A DNA stretch of 64,000 nucleotides from Tritonibacter multivorans (GTDB taxonomy: Bacteria; Pseudomonadota; Alphaproteobacteria; Rhodobacterales; Rhodobacteraceae), in NCBI RefSeq assembly GCF_001458415.1, contig NZ_CYSD01000043.1, positions 124,001-188,000 on the forward strand, read 5' to 3'. Of this stretch, positions 10,743-18,653 are shown piece by piece. The notes beneath the pieces were generated by a model. That model did no database searches and had not been told where the DNA came from. It saw only the letters and a program-made list of their open reading frames with translations. A program made the translations under genes and the position numbers. How positions within the stretch are numbered: the first letter of the stretch is position 1; each line of letters starts with the position of its first letter.

Positions 10743-11201
10743 ATGAAAACCTTCTCTGCTACTCCGGCAGACATCGACAAGAAGTGGATCATCATCGACG
10801 CCGAGGGCGTGGTGCTGGGCCGTCTTGCTGCGATCGTTGCCACCCGCCTGCGCGGTAAGCACAAGCCTTCCTTCACTCCGAACATGGACATGGGCGACAA
10901 CGTCATCGTGATCAACGCTGACAAGATCCAGATGACCGGCAAGAAGCGTGAAGAAAACTTCTACTGGCACACCGGTCACCCGGGCGGCATCAAATCCCGC
11001 ACCAAACAGCAGATTCTGGACGGCGACCACCCTGAGCGCGTTGTCTACCAAGCTGTGAAACGCATGCTGCCGGGCAACCGCCTGGCGCGCAAGCAAATGA
11101 CCAACCTGCGCATCTACGCCGGCACCGAGCACGGCCACGACGCACAGAGCCCCGAAGTTCTGGATGTGAAATCCATGAACAAGAAAAACACCCGGAGCTA
11201 A
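10743..11201 (+). CDS. rplM: 50S ribosomal protein L13
   Basis: The 152-residue protein is a standard-length L13 of the large ribosomal subunit. It has [19 protein letters not shown], the signature [19 protein letters not shown] and [18 protein letters not shown]. It is followed six bases later by rpsI, the universal L13-S9 pair. Codon use is strongly biased (CTG, CGC, AAG), as expected for a highly expressed gene. Confidence 0.98.
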   Translation: MKTFSATPADIDKKWIIIDAEGVVLGRLAAIVATRLRGKHKPSFTPNMDMGDNVIVINADKIQMTGKKREENFYWHTGHPGGIKSRTKQQILDGDHPERVVYQAVKRMLPGNRLARKQMTNLRIYAGTEHGHDAQSPEVLDVKSMNKKNTRS

Positions 11202-11207
11202 TGACAG

Positions 11208-11693
11208 ATGTCTGATCAGATCACTACTCTCGAAGAGCTGGGCGCTGTCGCAGGCGTTGAAGTTGCAGCCGAAGAACTGGCCCCCCGTGAGCCGGTTCGT
11301 GACGAACTGGGCCGCGCATACGCGACCGGTAAGCGTAAAGACGCTGTTGCCCGTGTTTGGATCAAGCCGGGTTCCGGCAAGATCGAAGTGAACGGCAAAG
11401 AGATGAACAAATACTTCGCTCGTCCCGTTCTGCAGCTGATCGTGCGTCAGCCGTTCGGCGTGGCCGGTGTGGAAGGCGAATTCGACGTCTACGCAACCGT
11501 CAAAGGCGGCGGCCTGTCCGGTCAAGCGGGCGCGGTCAAGCACGGCATCTCCAAAGCTCTGCAGCTCTATGAACCGTCCCTGCGTGGCGCTCTGAAAGCC
11601 GCTGGCTTCCTCACCCGCGACTCTCGTGTGGTTGAGCGTAAAAAATTCGGCCGCCGCAAAGCGCGTCGTTCCTTCCAGTTCTCCAAGCGTTAA
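11208..11693 (+). CDS. rpsI: 30S ribosomal protein S9
   Basis: The 161-residue protein is S9 with an acidic N-terminal extension of about 35 residues, typical of alphaproteobacterial S9. The core begins [15 protein letters not shown] and ends with the conserved basic tail [17 protein letters not shown], which reaches toward the P-site tRNA. It forms an operon with rplM and ends at a strong terminator. Confidence 0.98.
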   Translation: MSDQITTLEELGAVAGVEVAAEELAPREPVRDELGRAYATGKRKDAVARVWIKPGSGKIEVNGKEMNKYFARPVLQLIVRQPFGVAGVEGEFDVYATVKGGGLSGQAGAVKHGISKALQLYEPSLRGALKAAGFLTRDSRVVERKKFGRRKARRSFQFSKR

Positions 11694-11725
11694 TTCGCTG
11701 TCGAGACCTGCACAGGTTTTCGAAA

Positions 11726-11751
11726 GGGTCCGCAGTTTGCGGGCCCTTTTT
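11726..11751 (+). terminator. Terminator of the rplM-rpsI operon
   Basis: GGGTCCGC (11726-11733) pairs with GCGGGCCC (11738-11745), with a four-base loop and six following T. It starts 33 bases after the rpsI stop. Confidence 0.85.
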
Positions 11752-11878
11752 CTGTTGGGGGTTAAGTTTTTTTGCCCGTGACGGTGCAAGCAATTTGAAA
11801 CGAATTCCTCTTATCCCTGTTGCGACAGCCTTTTGAGCGCATGCGCTAGGATGACAGACTTGGACAGAGGACAGCAAA

Positions 11879-12514
11879 ATGGACGGCTCCACCCCGAACT
11901 TTGAATTCACCAACAACTGGTTCTCTCTGACGGCCCTGCAAAACTGGAAGAGCTTGATTCCGCAGGTGAAACCACAAAAGGTGCTCGAAATCGGGTCCTA
12001 CGAAGGGGCCTCTGCCAGCTATTTGATCGGCACCAACCATTGGTGCGAAAAGATGGCGCTGTTCTGCGTCGACACCTGGGAAGGTGGGGTCGAGCATCAG
12101 GACGCCGCCGTAGACATGGTGTCGGTCGAGGCGCGGTTTGACCACAATATTGCGCAGGCACAAATGCTGGCGTCCAAGCCCAGCACCGTGACCAAGCTCA
12201 AGGGGACATCAGATATTCAACTGGCCAGATTGCTGGCGGACGGCCACGGTGGGACGTTTGATTTCGTCTATGTGGATGGGTCCCATCAGGCGCCGGATGT
12301 GATGCTGGACGCACTTCTGGCGTTCAAGCTGTGCAGGATCGGCGGGTGCATTGCCTTTGATGACTACCTCTGGGCCGAAGATCTGCCGCAGGGGCGCGAC
12401 CCGCTGCGCTGTCCCAAAATGGCGATCGATGCTTTTACCAATATTTTCTTCCGCAAGGTGCGGCTTCTCAGTGCGCCGCTTGGGCAGGTCTATGTGACCA
12501 AGGTGGCGGATTAA
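11879..12514 (+). CDS. Class I SAM-dependent methyltransferase (Methyltransf_24-like)
   Basis: The 211-residue protein has the SAM-binding motif VLEIGSYEGASA at residues 35-46, an acidic residue region FCVDTWEGG, and the downstream strand FVYVDGSHQAPDV followed by GGCIAFDDYLWA. This matches the Methyltransf_24 class, often linked to sugar or small-molecule O-methylation. The substrate is unknown. It stands alone between the rpsI terminator and a weak terminator of its own. Confidence 0.8.
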   Translation: MDGSTPNFEFTNNWFSLTALQNWKSLIPQVKPQKVLEIGSYEGASASYLIGTNHWCEKMALFCVDTWEGGVEHQDAAVDMVSVEARFDHNIAQAQMLASKPSTVTKLKGTSDIQLARLLADGHGGTFDFVYVDGSHQAPDVMLDALLAFKLCRIGGCIAFDDYLWAEDLPQGRDPLRCPKMAIDAFTNIFFRKVRLLSAPLGQVYVTKVAD

Positions 12515-12546
12515 TCCTTCGGTGTCGGGCAGCCCGATACAGAGGC

Positions 12547-12573
12547 GGGGCGCCCAAATCGGCGGCCCTTTTT
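12547..12573 (+). terminator. Probable terminator after the methyltransferase gene
   Basis: GGGGCGCC (12547-12554) and GGCGGCCC (12561-12568) can pair with one bulge and are followed by five T. It is weaker than the other terminators in the window. Confidence 0.45.
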
Positions 12574-12604
12574 CCGTGGGCCGCTGGTCTGCTGGCCGCG
12601 TGCA

Positions 12605-12633
12605 TTAACAGGGTGCATGAAATAAGGTATCAT
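12605..12633 (+). promoter_or_regulatory. Candidate promoter of the globin-cyclase operon
   Basis: TTAACA (12605-12610) and TATCAT (12628-12633) are 17 bases apart, 36 bases before the globin start. Both hexamers are close to the sigma-70 consensus. Confidence 0.45.
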
Positions 12634-12668
12634 TAAGCTATCTGTTTGTGTTTCAAGGTAGCGTTTTC

Positions 12669-13031
12669 ATGTCTCAAACCCTCTATGACAAATACGGCGG
12701 GTTCAAAACCGTCAGCCGCATCGTCATGACGTTTTATGATCTGGTGTTGGATTCCGACGAGGTCGGCGGCTTTTTTGAGGACGTGGATTTGCCACGTTTG
12801 GTCGACCACCAGACCAAATTCATATCGTCTTTGCTGGGGGGGCCGGTGTCCTTCAATGATGACCGGCTTTTGGCTGTGCATCGCACGCTGGACATAGGTC
12901 ACGCCGATTTCGACTTTATTTCAAACCTCTTATGCGAGGCTCTTGAAGCGCATGGCATGAGCGAGGCCGATATAAAGACGACGCTGGCTGCTGTGGACAG
13001 CAAGCGTCATGTCATTGTGACCACCTCATGA
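12669..13031 (+). CDS. Group 1 truncated hemoglobin
   Basis: The 120-residue protein is a 2-on-2 globin of the trHbN (group 1) type. It opens LYDKYGGFKTVSRIV, the helix A/B pattern, and has Tyr23 at the B10 position. His71 in LLAVHRTLDIGH fits the proximal heme ligand, and His47-Gln48 lies in the distal region. Such globins bind O2 or NO. The ATG at 12669 is chosen because the family begins there; AAGG lies upstream. Its stop overlaps the start of the cyclase gene by four bases, so the two proteins are very probably made together. Confidence 0.9.
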   Translation: MSQTLYDKYGGFKTVSRIVMTFYDLVLDSDEVGGFFEDVDLPRLVDHQTKFISSLLGGPVSFNDDRLLAVHRTLDIGHADFDFISNLLCEALEAHGMSEADIKTTLAAVDSKRHVIVTTS

Positions 13032-14092
13032 GCATCACCGCAATCAATGAGCAATTGTTGCGGGCCATTGGCGTTGGCGTCGCCTTGGTGCGCCAGCGCG
13101 ACCTGCAGTTTGTGTTCTTCAATCAATCCTTCGCGGAATGGTTCGGAACCCCGGACCCCGAAACCCGGCTCGACCAGGTGCTAGAGGGTCTGGATGTGGA
13201 AATGCTGAAAGAGCAGGGTGAGGGTGCCTTGCGGTTTTCCTCTGAGATCACAATCAAACGCAAGCGGCGCACCTTGATTTTTGCAGTGAACATCTCTGGC
13301 GCGGATGAAACCGGCGAACCCCTTCTGGTCGTGGAATGTCAGAACATCACCCGTATCCGCGAACTGGAAAGTATGATCGACAGCTATTCCACCATGGTGG
13401 AGCGCAATACGCGGGAGCTGGAGCGGGAAAAGGACCGGGTGGAACGTTTGCTGCTGAACCTGATGCCGCGCAGTGTCTACGAAGAGTTCAAGACGTTTGG
13501 CGTGGTCACGCCGCAGCTCTATCAGGATGTGTCGGTGGTGATGCTGGATTTTGTGAACTTTACCGATTTCGCCTCGCGCACGGATCCCACGGTTACCCTG
13601 TCAGAGCTGAATGACATCTTTACCGCCTTCGACCGCATCGTCGAACAATATGGCTGCGAGCGGATCAAAACGATTGGCGACGCTTATCTGGCGGTCTCTG
13701 GCATGCCGCGACCGACGCCGGATCATGCCTCATCCGTGGCCCATTGTGCGATCCGATTTCTGCGTTACCTCGAGCGGCGCAACCAAAGCCACCCGCACAA
13801 GTGGCAGGCCCGGATTGGTCTGGCCAGCGGCGCGGCTGTTGGTTCGGTGGTTGGCATCCAGAAATATGTTTACGATGTTTTTGGCCCGGCGGTGAACCTC
13901 GCTGCGCGGCTGCAGGTCTATGCACATCCGATGAAAATTGCAGCGCCGCTGACAATGGAGGACGCGTTGCTGGACGAGTTTGATGTCAAAAGGATCGGTT
14001 CAGCGGATCTGAAAGGCATTGGAGAGGTCGAGCTGATCAATGTGGTAGGCGAACATCCTTCCGCAAAAAGGGCAGGAAAATCAATTTTCTAA
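13028..14092 (+). CDS. PAS domain-containing class III adenylate cyclase
   Basis: The 354-residue soluble protein has a PAS-like domain (about 5-108), a helical linker (110-150, NLMPRSVYEEFK at its end) and a class III cyclase catalytic domain (about 165-340). Metal ligands are Asp174 (VMLDFVNFT) and Asp218. The base-selecting pair is Lys214 (RIKTIGDAY) and Asp283 (YDVFG), the adenine-specific combination. Asn290 and Arg294 complete the site. A cyclic AMP product is thus predicted. The layout of PAS, linker and catalytic domain resembles the non-heme part of soluble guanylate cyclases. Coupling to a globin gene suggests gas-linked signalling. Confidence 0.9.
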   Translation: MSITAINEQLLRAIGVGVALVRQRDLQFVFFNQSFAEWFGTPDPETRLDQVLEGLDVEMLKEQGEGALRFSSEITIKRKRRTLIFAVNISGADETGEPLLVVECQNITRIRELESMIDSYSTMVERNTRELEREKDRVERLLLNLMPRSVYEEFKTFGVVTPQLYQDVSVVMLDFVNFTDFASRTDPTVTLSELNDIFTAFDRIVEQYGCERIKTIGDAYLAVSGMPRPTPDHASSVAHCAIRFLRYLERRNQSHPHKWQARIGLASGAAVGSVVGIQKYVYDVFGPAVNLAARLQVYAHPMKIAAPLTMEDALLDEFDVKRIGSADLKGIGEVELINVVGEHPSAKRAGKSIF

Positions 14093-14107
14093 TCCACGAA
14101 GCTGCGC

Positions 14108-14722
14108 TTAATCCGGGTCAATCAAGCCAAGGCCGCGCAGGTAAATCCCAATGCCACTTTCCAAAAGATCCTCTGGCGCATAAGGGGACTGGGCGCCGGG
14201 ATCACCGCGCGAAAACAGCTCTACGACGCCATGGCTCATGGCCATGACATGGGCGGAAAACATTGACGCGGGCGGGCGGCGATCGGCGGGGATGTGCTGG
14301 CTCAGCTCTGCGGCGGCGCGTTCCAGAATGCCGCGGGCCCGCGCCGAAGCTTCGGCCAGTTCCGGCGTGCGGTTCACGGAAATTCCGCTTTCAAACATGG
14401 CGATGTAGTGGCCTGGATGTTTGCGCGCAAACGCCAAATAGGCCCGCCCCGTGGCCTCAAACGCAGCCAGAGCCGAGGGCTGATATTTCTCGTAGGCGTG
14501 TTGCATCAGATCGGCAAACATCACAAAGCCCTGACGCGCTGCCTCTGCGATCAGGTCCTCGCGCCCTTCAAAGTGACGATAGACCGCAGCCGGGGTCACG
14601 CCCGCCCGTTTTGCAGCCTCGGACAGGGTGAAACCGGTCGGGCCCTTGGTTTCAATCAGGCCAAGGGCGGCTTCGACCAGCGCCTGCCGCAAATTGCCGT
14701 GGTGGTAGCCGCGTTTAGCCAT
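14108..14722 (-). CDS. TetR/AcrR family transcriptional regulator
   Basis: The 204-residue protein has a TetR helix-turn-helix at residues 10-55, with [20 protein letters not shown] and [12 protein letters not shown]. It is followed by a helical ligand-binding domain with the WHG-type C-terminal pattern. The start at 14722 ([12 protein letters not shown]) fits the family. This ATG lies inside the end of ppk2 (8-base overlap), so the regulator is translated with the kinase. The ligand is unknown. Confidence 0.9.
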   Translation of the reverse strand: MAKRGYHHGNLRQALVEAALGLIETKGPTGFTLSEAAKRAGVTPAAVYRHFEGREDLIAEAARQGFVMFADLMQHAYEKYQPSALAAFEATGRAYLAFARKHPGHYIAMFESGISVNRTPELAEASARARGILERAAAELSQHIPADRRPPASMFSAHVMAMSHGVVELFSRGDPGAQSPYAPEDLLESGIGIYLRGLGLIDPD

Positions 14723-15584
14723 CCCAGATCTCGGGGCCTCCGCAAATCTTGTCGTCCTGCGTGCCAATGGCGTCTTCGTTTTTGTTCGCGTAATCAACAT
14801 TGTGCAGCACATGGCGAATGGCGGCGAGGCGCGCACGTTTCTTGTCGTCAGACCGCACAACCGTCCAGGGGGCGTGCAGGCTCTGTCCCCGAAGCAGGGT
14901 TTCGCGGATCGCGTCGGAATAGGCATCCCAGCGTTTCAGCCCCTCAACATCGATCCACGACAGTTTCCACTGCTTCAGCGGATCCTGCTCACGGGCGAGG
15001 AAGCGGCGCAGCTGTTCGGCGCGCCCAACATTCAGCCAAAATTTGAAGACCATAATGCCTTCGTCGCTTAGCATGCGTTCAAAATCAACAACTTGCGAGA
15101 AGAAGTGTTCGCGTTGATTGTCAGTGCAAAAGCCAAAAACTTTCTCCACGACGCCGCGGTTGTACCAGCTGCGGTCAAAGAACACGATCTCACCGGCGGC
15201 GGGCAGATGTTTGATATAGCGCTGGAAATACCATTGCGTCGCCTCGGTATCCGAAGGTTTGGACAGCGCAACAACCCGTGCGCCGCGCGGGTTCAGGTTT
15301 TCGCGAAAGCGTTTGATGGTACCGCCTTTGCCAGCGGCATCACGGCCTTCAAAGACAATTGCAATCCGCGCGCCCGACGCTTTGGCCCAGGCCTGAAGCT
15401 TGACCAGTTCGATCTGCAGCGCCTCGATCTCGCGCTCATAATCCTTGCGGGACATGCGGTCGTCGTGCGGATAGCTGGGGGTCAGGATGTCGTCTTTATC
15501 GGCCTTCTCGATGGCTTTGCGCACGTCTTTTGGGGCCTCACCCTCGAAATAGGCGCTGATCGCCCCGTCAAATGGCAATGTCAT
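14715..15584 (-). CDS. ppk2: Polyphosphate kinase 2 (PPK2)
   Basis: The 289-residue protein is a single-domain PPK2, which transfers phosphate between polyphosphate and nucleotides. It has the Walker A region [16 protein letters not shown] at residues 79-93, the Walker B region [13 protein letters not shown] at 135-147, and the lid [20 protein letters not shown]. The start at 15584 has GGAGGG eight bases upstream; an ATG at 15623 has none. One-domain size and motif spacing fit class I enzymes, which favour nucleoside diphosphate to triphosphate conversion. It overlaps the downstream tetR gene. Confidence 0.93.
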   Translation of the reverse strand: MTLPFDGAISAYFEGEAPKDVRKAIEKADKDDILTPSYPHDDRMSRKDYEREIEALQIELVKLQAWAKASGARIAIVFEGRDAAGKGGTIKRFRENLNPRGARVVALSKPSDTEATQWYFQRYIKHLPAAGEIVFFDRSWYNRGVVEKVFGFCTDNQREHFFSQVVDFERMLSDEGIMVFKFWLNVGRAEQLRRFLAREQDPLKQWKLSWIDVEGLKRWDAYSDAIRETLLRGQSLHAPWTVVRSDDKKRARLAAIRHVLHNVDYANKNEDAIGTQDDKICGGPEIWDG

Positions 15585-15641
15585 GCCTGAGCCCTCCGGT
15601 TTTGCTGTTTTGTTACTTGGCATTATCCGATGTTAATCGGC

Positions 15642-16598
15642 TTAACGCAATTGCGCACGTTGGGCGGCGCGGTCGACAGCTGCGGCCACCTCCTGCGGGT
15701 GGGTCTGATGGGGCATGTGGCCCACAGCTTCCAGCCGGGTCAGATGCGCGCTGGTCGTGTCCTGGATCAGCTTTTCACCGTGAATTTTCACACTGACGGT
15801 GACATCAGCGGTGCCATGGATGATTTCAATCGGCAGGGTGAGATCCCGGTAGTGTGGTTGCAGATCTTGGATTTCTGACAGCAGATCAGCGCGTTGTCGG
15901 GCATTATTGCGCCAAGACGACCGCCGCAGGCTCATCCCCAGCCCAAAATGTTCTGCATAACCGTCGGGCACCGCTTGTGGCGCATAGACCGGCGCCAGCG
16001 CCGATCGGGCGTAGGCATCACTGACAAAGGCCGTCAGCAGCGGGACAATAAATTTTGCGCCCAGTTTGCCAGAGGTCAGCCGATAGAGCGGATCCAGCGG
16101 CGTGTCCCACGGGTGCGACGGGCCTGAAACCGAAATCACACCGGCAATATGGTCGGGGTGGTGAACGGCCCAGGCCAGCGCCACCGCGCCACCATAGCTT
16201 TGACCCAGAACCAGCGGGCGATCTGCGCCCATGGCGGCGGCGGCCTGTTGCAACACGTGGGCCTGCGCCGCAAGGCTGGCGGCCGGCAGCGGGTCGGAAT
16301 AGCCCAGCCCCGGCCGGTCGAACATGAGGATGCGGTAGCGATCTTCCAGTGCGGGCGCCAGTGCAAAGCTCATGTCGCGCGTCGACCCGTTTGATCCGTG
16401 GATCAGCACCAGATCAGGCGCGGTGCCTTGCGGCTGTCCGCGCTCCACCACGTGGATACGGCCCATGGGCAGGTCAAGGAACTGCCCCTCGGGTGGGTAG
16501 GCGGCCATAACGCGGGCTTCGCGCTGGCTGGCCAGCACGCTTACCGTCAAAGCCGCACCAACACTCGCCGCAAACCCTGCTGCCAGCACCACCCGCAT
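15642..16598 (-). CDS. Membrane-anchored alpha/beta hydrolase
   Basis: The 318-residue protein begins with a hydrophobic segment (residues 3-23) that can act as an anchor or signal peptide. A complete alpha/beta hydrolase domain follows. The oxyanion region is LVLIHGSNGS, the nucleophile elbow GQSYGG with Ser134, the acid Asp in HGTADVTVS near 267, and the His in VGHMPHQTHP near 296. The substrate is not predictable. It is six bases downstream of metA on the same strand, so it may be cotranscribed. Confidence 0.85.
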   Translation of the reverse strand: MRVVLAAGFAASVGAALTVSVLASQREARVMAAYPPEGQFLDLPMGRIHVVERGQPQGTAPDLVLIHGSNGSTRDMSFALAPALEDRYRILMFDRPGLGYSDPLPAASLAAQAHVLQQAAAAMGADRPLVLGQSYGGAVALAWAVHHPDHIAGVISVSGPSHPWDTPLDPLYRLTSGKLGAKFIVPLLTAFVSDAYARSALAPVYAPQAVPDGYAEHFGLGMSLRRSSWRNNARQRADLLSEIQDLQPHYRDLTLPIEIIHGTADVTVSVKIHGEKLIQDTTSAHLTRLEAVGHMPHQTHPQEVAAAVDRAAQRAQLR

Positions 16599-16604
16599 TG
16601 GGAT

Positions 16605-17543
16605 TTACGCCCGCAAATCCGTGGTTTCCATGCCGATCTTCGACACGTCATAAGGCGTGGTCAGGTAAAGCTCGGACAGCCAGTTGCCATAAAGCAGATG
16701 CGCGTGGCTGCGCCAGCGGTTGGTCGGCGCCTGAGAGGGATCGTCGTGCGGATAATAGTTCACCGGCACGTTGATTTCGGTCCCGGCTTCCACGTCGCGG
16801 TCATATTCCTGCTTCAGCGTGTCGCTGTCGTATTCAAAGTGGTTGAAGATATAAAGCGCGCGGTGCGCGGGATCTTCGACCAGACAGGGGCCGACCTCTT
16901 CGCTGCCCAGCAACGTCGTCAGACCCTCTGCCGCGTCGATTTCAGACTGGTGCATTTCGGTCCAGCGGGACACGGGGATCACGCAGTCATCCGAGAAGCC
17001 CCGCAACAGGCGCGAGGTCGGCTGCAGGTTCTTGTGCCGGAAACAGCCAAAGGCCTTGGCGTCCAAAATGTGCTTTTTGATGCCGTGGAAATAATTGATC
17101 ATCGCCATGCCACCCCAGCAGACGCCAAAGGTGGAGTGCACATTGGTCTGGGTCCACTCGAAAATCTCGCGCAGCTCGTCCCAATAGGTGACATCGCCGA
17201 ACTCCAGATGTTCGATCGGTGCGCCGGTGATGATCAGACCATCGAACTTCTCGTCCTTCACCTCCTGAAAGGGGCGATAGAACTCTGCCATATGGGCGGC
17301 AGCGGTGTTCTTGGTCTTGTGCTCGGTCATGCGGATCAGCGTGAGCTCAATCTGCAGCGGCGTGGCACCGATCAGGCGGGCGAATTGGTTTTCGGTCTGG
17401 ATCTTCTTGGGCATCAGGTTCAACAGACCGATGCGCATTGGGCGAATATCCTGACGTGCCGCCTGATCCGGCGACATCACCATCACGCCTTCGTTCGTCA
17501 GAACGTCATAGGCGGGGAGGTCGGCTGGAATTTTAATAGGCAT
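16605..17543 (-). CDS. metAA: Homoserine O-acetyltransferase (MetA family)
   Basis: The 312-residue protein is a MetA-family homoserine acyltransferase that activates homoserine for methionine synthesis. Catalytic residues fall at the canonical numbers: Cys142 (FGVCWGGM), His235 and Glu237 (FNHFEYD). Residue 111 is Glu ([11 protein letters not shown]). In this family Glu111 selects acetyl-CoA, while Gly111 (as in E. coli) selects succinyl-CoA, so acetyl transfer is predicted. The AAAGGA ribosome-binding site lies inside a 10-bp hairpin directly before the start, which suggests translational control. It is downstream of a P-loop protein gene. Confidence 0.94.
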   Translation of the reverse strand: MPIKIPADLPAYDVLTNEGVMVMSPDQAARQDIRPMRIGLLNLMPKKIQTENQFARLIGATPLQIELTLIRMTEHKTKNTAAAHMAEFYRPFQEVKDEKFDGLIITGAPIEHLEFGDVTYWDELREIFEWTQTNVHSTFGVCWGGMAMINYFHGIKKHILDAKAFGCFRHKNLQPTSRLLRGFSDDCVIPVSRWTEMHQSEIDAAEGLTTLLGSEEVGPCLVEDPAHRALYIFNHFEYDSDTLKQEYDRDVEAGTEINVPVNYYPHDDPSQAPTNRWRSHAHLLYGNWLSELYLTTPYDVSKIGMETTDLRA

Positions 17544-17546
17544 AGG

Positions 17547-17578
17547 GGGTCCTTTAGCGGCACGAAGTTAAAGAACCC
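17547..17578 (-). promoter_or_regulatory. Leader hairpin that pairs out the metA ribosome-binding site
   Basis: On the transcribed strand GGGTTCTTTA pairs fully (one G-U) with TAAAGGACCC across a 12-base loop, ACTTCGTGCCGC. The downstream arm contains AAAGGA, the only good Shine-Dalgarno sequence for metA, three bases from the ATG. Closing the stem should block initiation. What opens it (metabolite, temperature, translation of the upstream gene) cannot be seen. The loop and arm contain GTGCCGCTAAAGG, vaguely like the 3' part of a SAM-II riboswitch, but the other SAM-II stem is missing. Confidence 0.5.
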
Positions 17579-17589
17579 TGTAAATAGGC

Positions 17590-18456
17590 CTATGTGGCGC
17601 GGGCCTCAAGGGCCGATGCGATCAAGTCTTCGAAACCGGCTTCATCTTTCACTGCCGCGATCTGATCGGCGGTCACGGTGACGCCCCAATGGTCGGCAAT
17701 TGCCTGATAGCGCGGCTGACGGTGCGCAAGCGCCTGCGCATAGGTCCAGCGCAGGAAAGCTGCCGGGTCAACCGCGTCTTCTTTCAAGTTGTTTTCGCTC
17801 AGATATTCGTTCCAGACACGGTCCAGAAATTCGGGCTGATAGGCCATCGGCTTTGGCGCACGGTCAAAGCGGCGGATCAGTTCGGCGGTGTGATCATCCG
17901 TGCCTTTGATCCAGACCAGCAGCGTCTGTTCCGACAGCGCGTTCAGGATGCGGTCATTGGGGTCGCTTGCATCGACCCATTCGCAGAGCGACCCGCCGGT
18001 GTCACAGATGAAATTGTTGTAGCCATAGATGTGGTCGGCGCGGTCAATGAAATAGCCGGTGTCCAAAAGGGCGTCGATCTCGGCCCGGCGGAACTGGTCC
18101 TGACGGCGGCGGTATTCCTCGATGCACATGCCGCCCTTGGCGCGGTCGCCGGGCATGCCCAGATAAGCCGCCACAGCGCCCAGATTTTCAAAGGTGATGT
18201 TCGAGGTGATGTGGATCGAGTCGTTCAGCAGGAGATTGCGCAGGAACGGCACCTGCATCGCCTCGGCCTTGGCGTTGTCGGCGATGTATTCGCCCATGTA
18301 GCGCGTGCCAATGCGGTAATCGATCGAATAGTGAAACCAGCTGCCCGCGCCGCGCAGGATATTGCTGACATAGGTCTTGCCGAGGCCAGACATGCCAAAG
18401 AAGAGAACGCGTTTGCGCGGGGCGTCACGCCAATCCTGCGGGGTCGGGTAGAGCAT
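17590..18456 (-). CDS. P-loop ATPase-like protein of unknown function
   Basis: The 288-residue protein has a Walker A motif FFGMSGLGKTYVSNIL at residues 20-34. No full ABC or AAA signature follows. A cysteine-poor, aromatic-rich C-terminal part contains DHIYGYNNFICDTGGS and VWIKGTDDHTAEL. Phosphotransfer or nucleotide hydrolysis is plausible; the substrate is unknown. The ATG at 18456 has AAGG eight bases upstream; a GTG at 18465 is an alternative. It ends 46 bases before metA, so cotranscription is likely and a link to sulfur or methionine metabolism is possible. Confidence 0.75.
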   Translation of the reverse strand: MLYPTPQDWRDAPRKRVLFFGMSGLGKTYVSNILRGAGSWFHYSIDYRIGTRYMGEYIADNAKAEAMQVPFLRNLLLNDSIHITSNITFENLGAVAAYLGMPGDRAKGGMCIEEYRRRQDQFRRAEIDALLDTGYFIDRADHIYGYNNFICDTGGSLCEWVDASDPNDRILNALSEQTLLVWIKGTDDHTAELIRRFDRAPKPMAYQPEFLDRVWNEYLSENNLKEDAVDPAAFLRWTYAQALAHRQPRYQAIADHWGVTVTADQIAAVKDEAGFEDLIASALEARAT

Positions 18457-18597
18457 TTGGTGCACCTTGAGGTTCTTGGTCTTTTGCAGCCTTGCTAGGA
18501 AACCATGCGCCCGCCGTCAATCGCGAGGAGCGGCAAAGCCATGTCCGTTTTAACCATCTGCCCCCGGTTGGCGCAAATCGTTGGCCCGGGCAGGAAA

Positions 18598-18629
18598 AGA
18601 AAAAGGCCCCGCCAAAAAAAGGCGAGGCC
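18598..18629 (-). terminator. Terminator of the FadL-family gene
   Basis: GGCCCCGCC (18605-18613) and GGCGAGGCC (18621-18629) form a stem with one mismatch and a 7-base loop. On the minus strand it is followed by a T-rich run (18598-18604). It lies 25 bases after the stop of the outer membrane protein gene. Confidence 0.75.
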
Positions 18630-18653
18630 TGTCAGGTCTTTTCGGGGACCGAC

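Noticed and set aside
17544-17600. SAM-II riboswitch before metA
   Set aside because: GTGCCGCTAAAGG recalls the 3' part of SAM-II, but the first stem and its pairing partner are not present; kept only as an unclassified hairpin.
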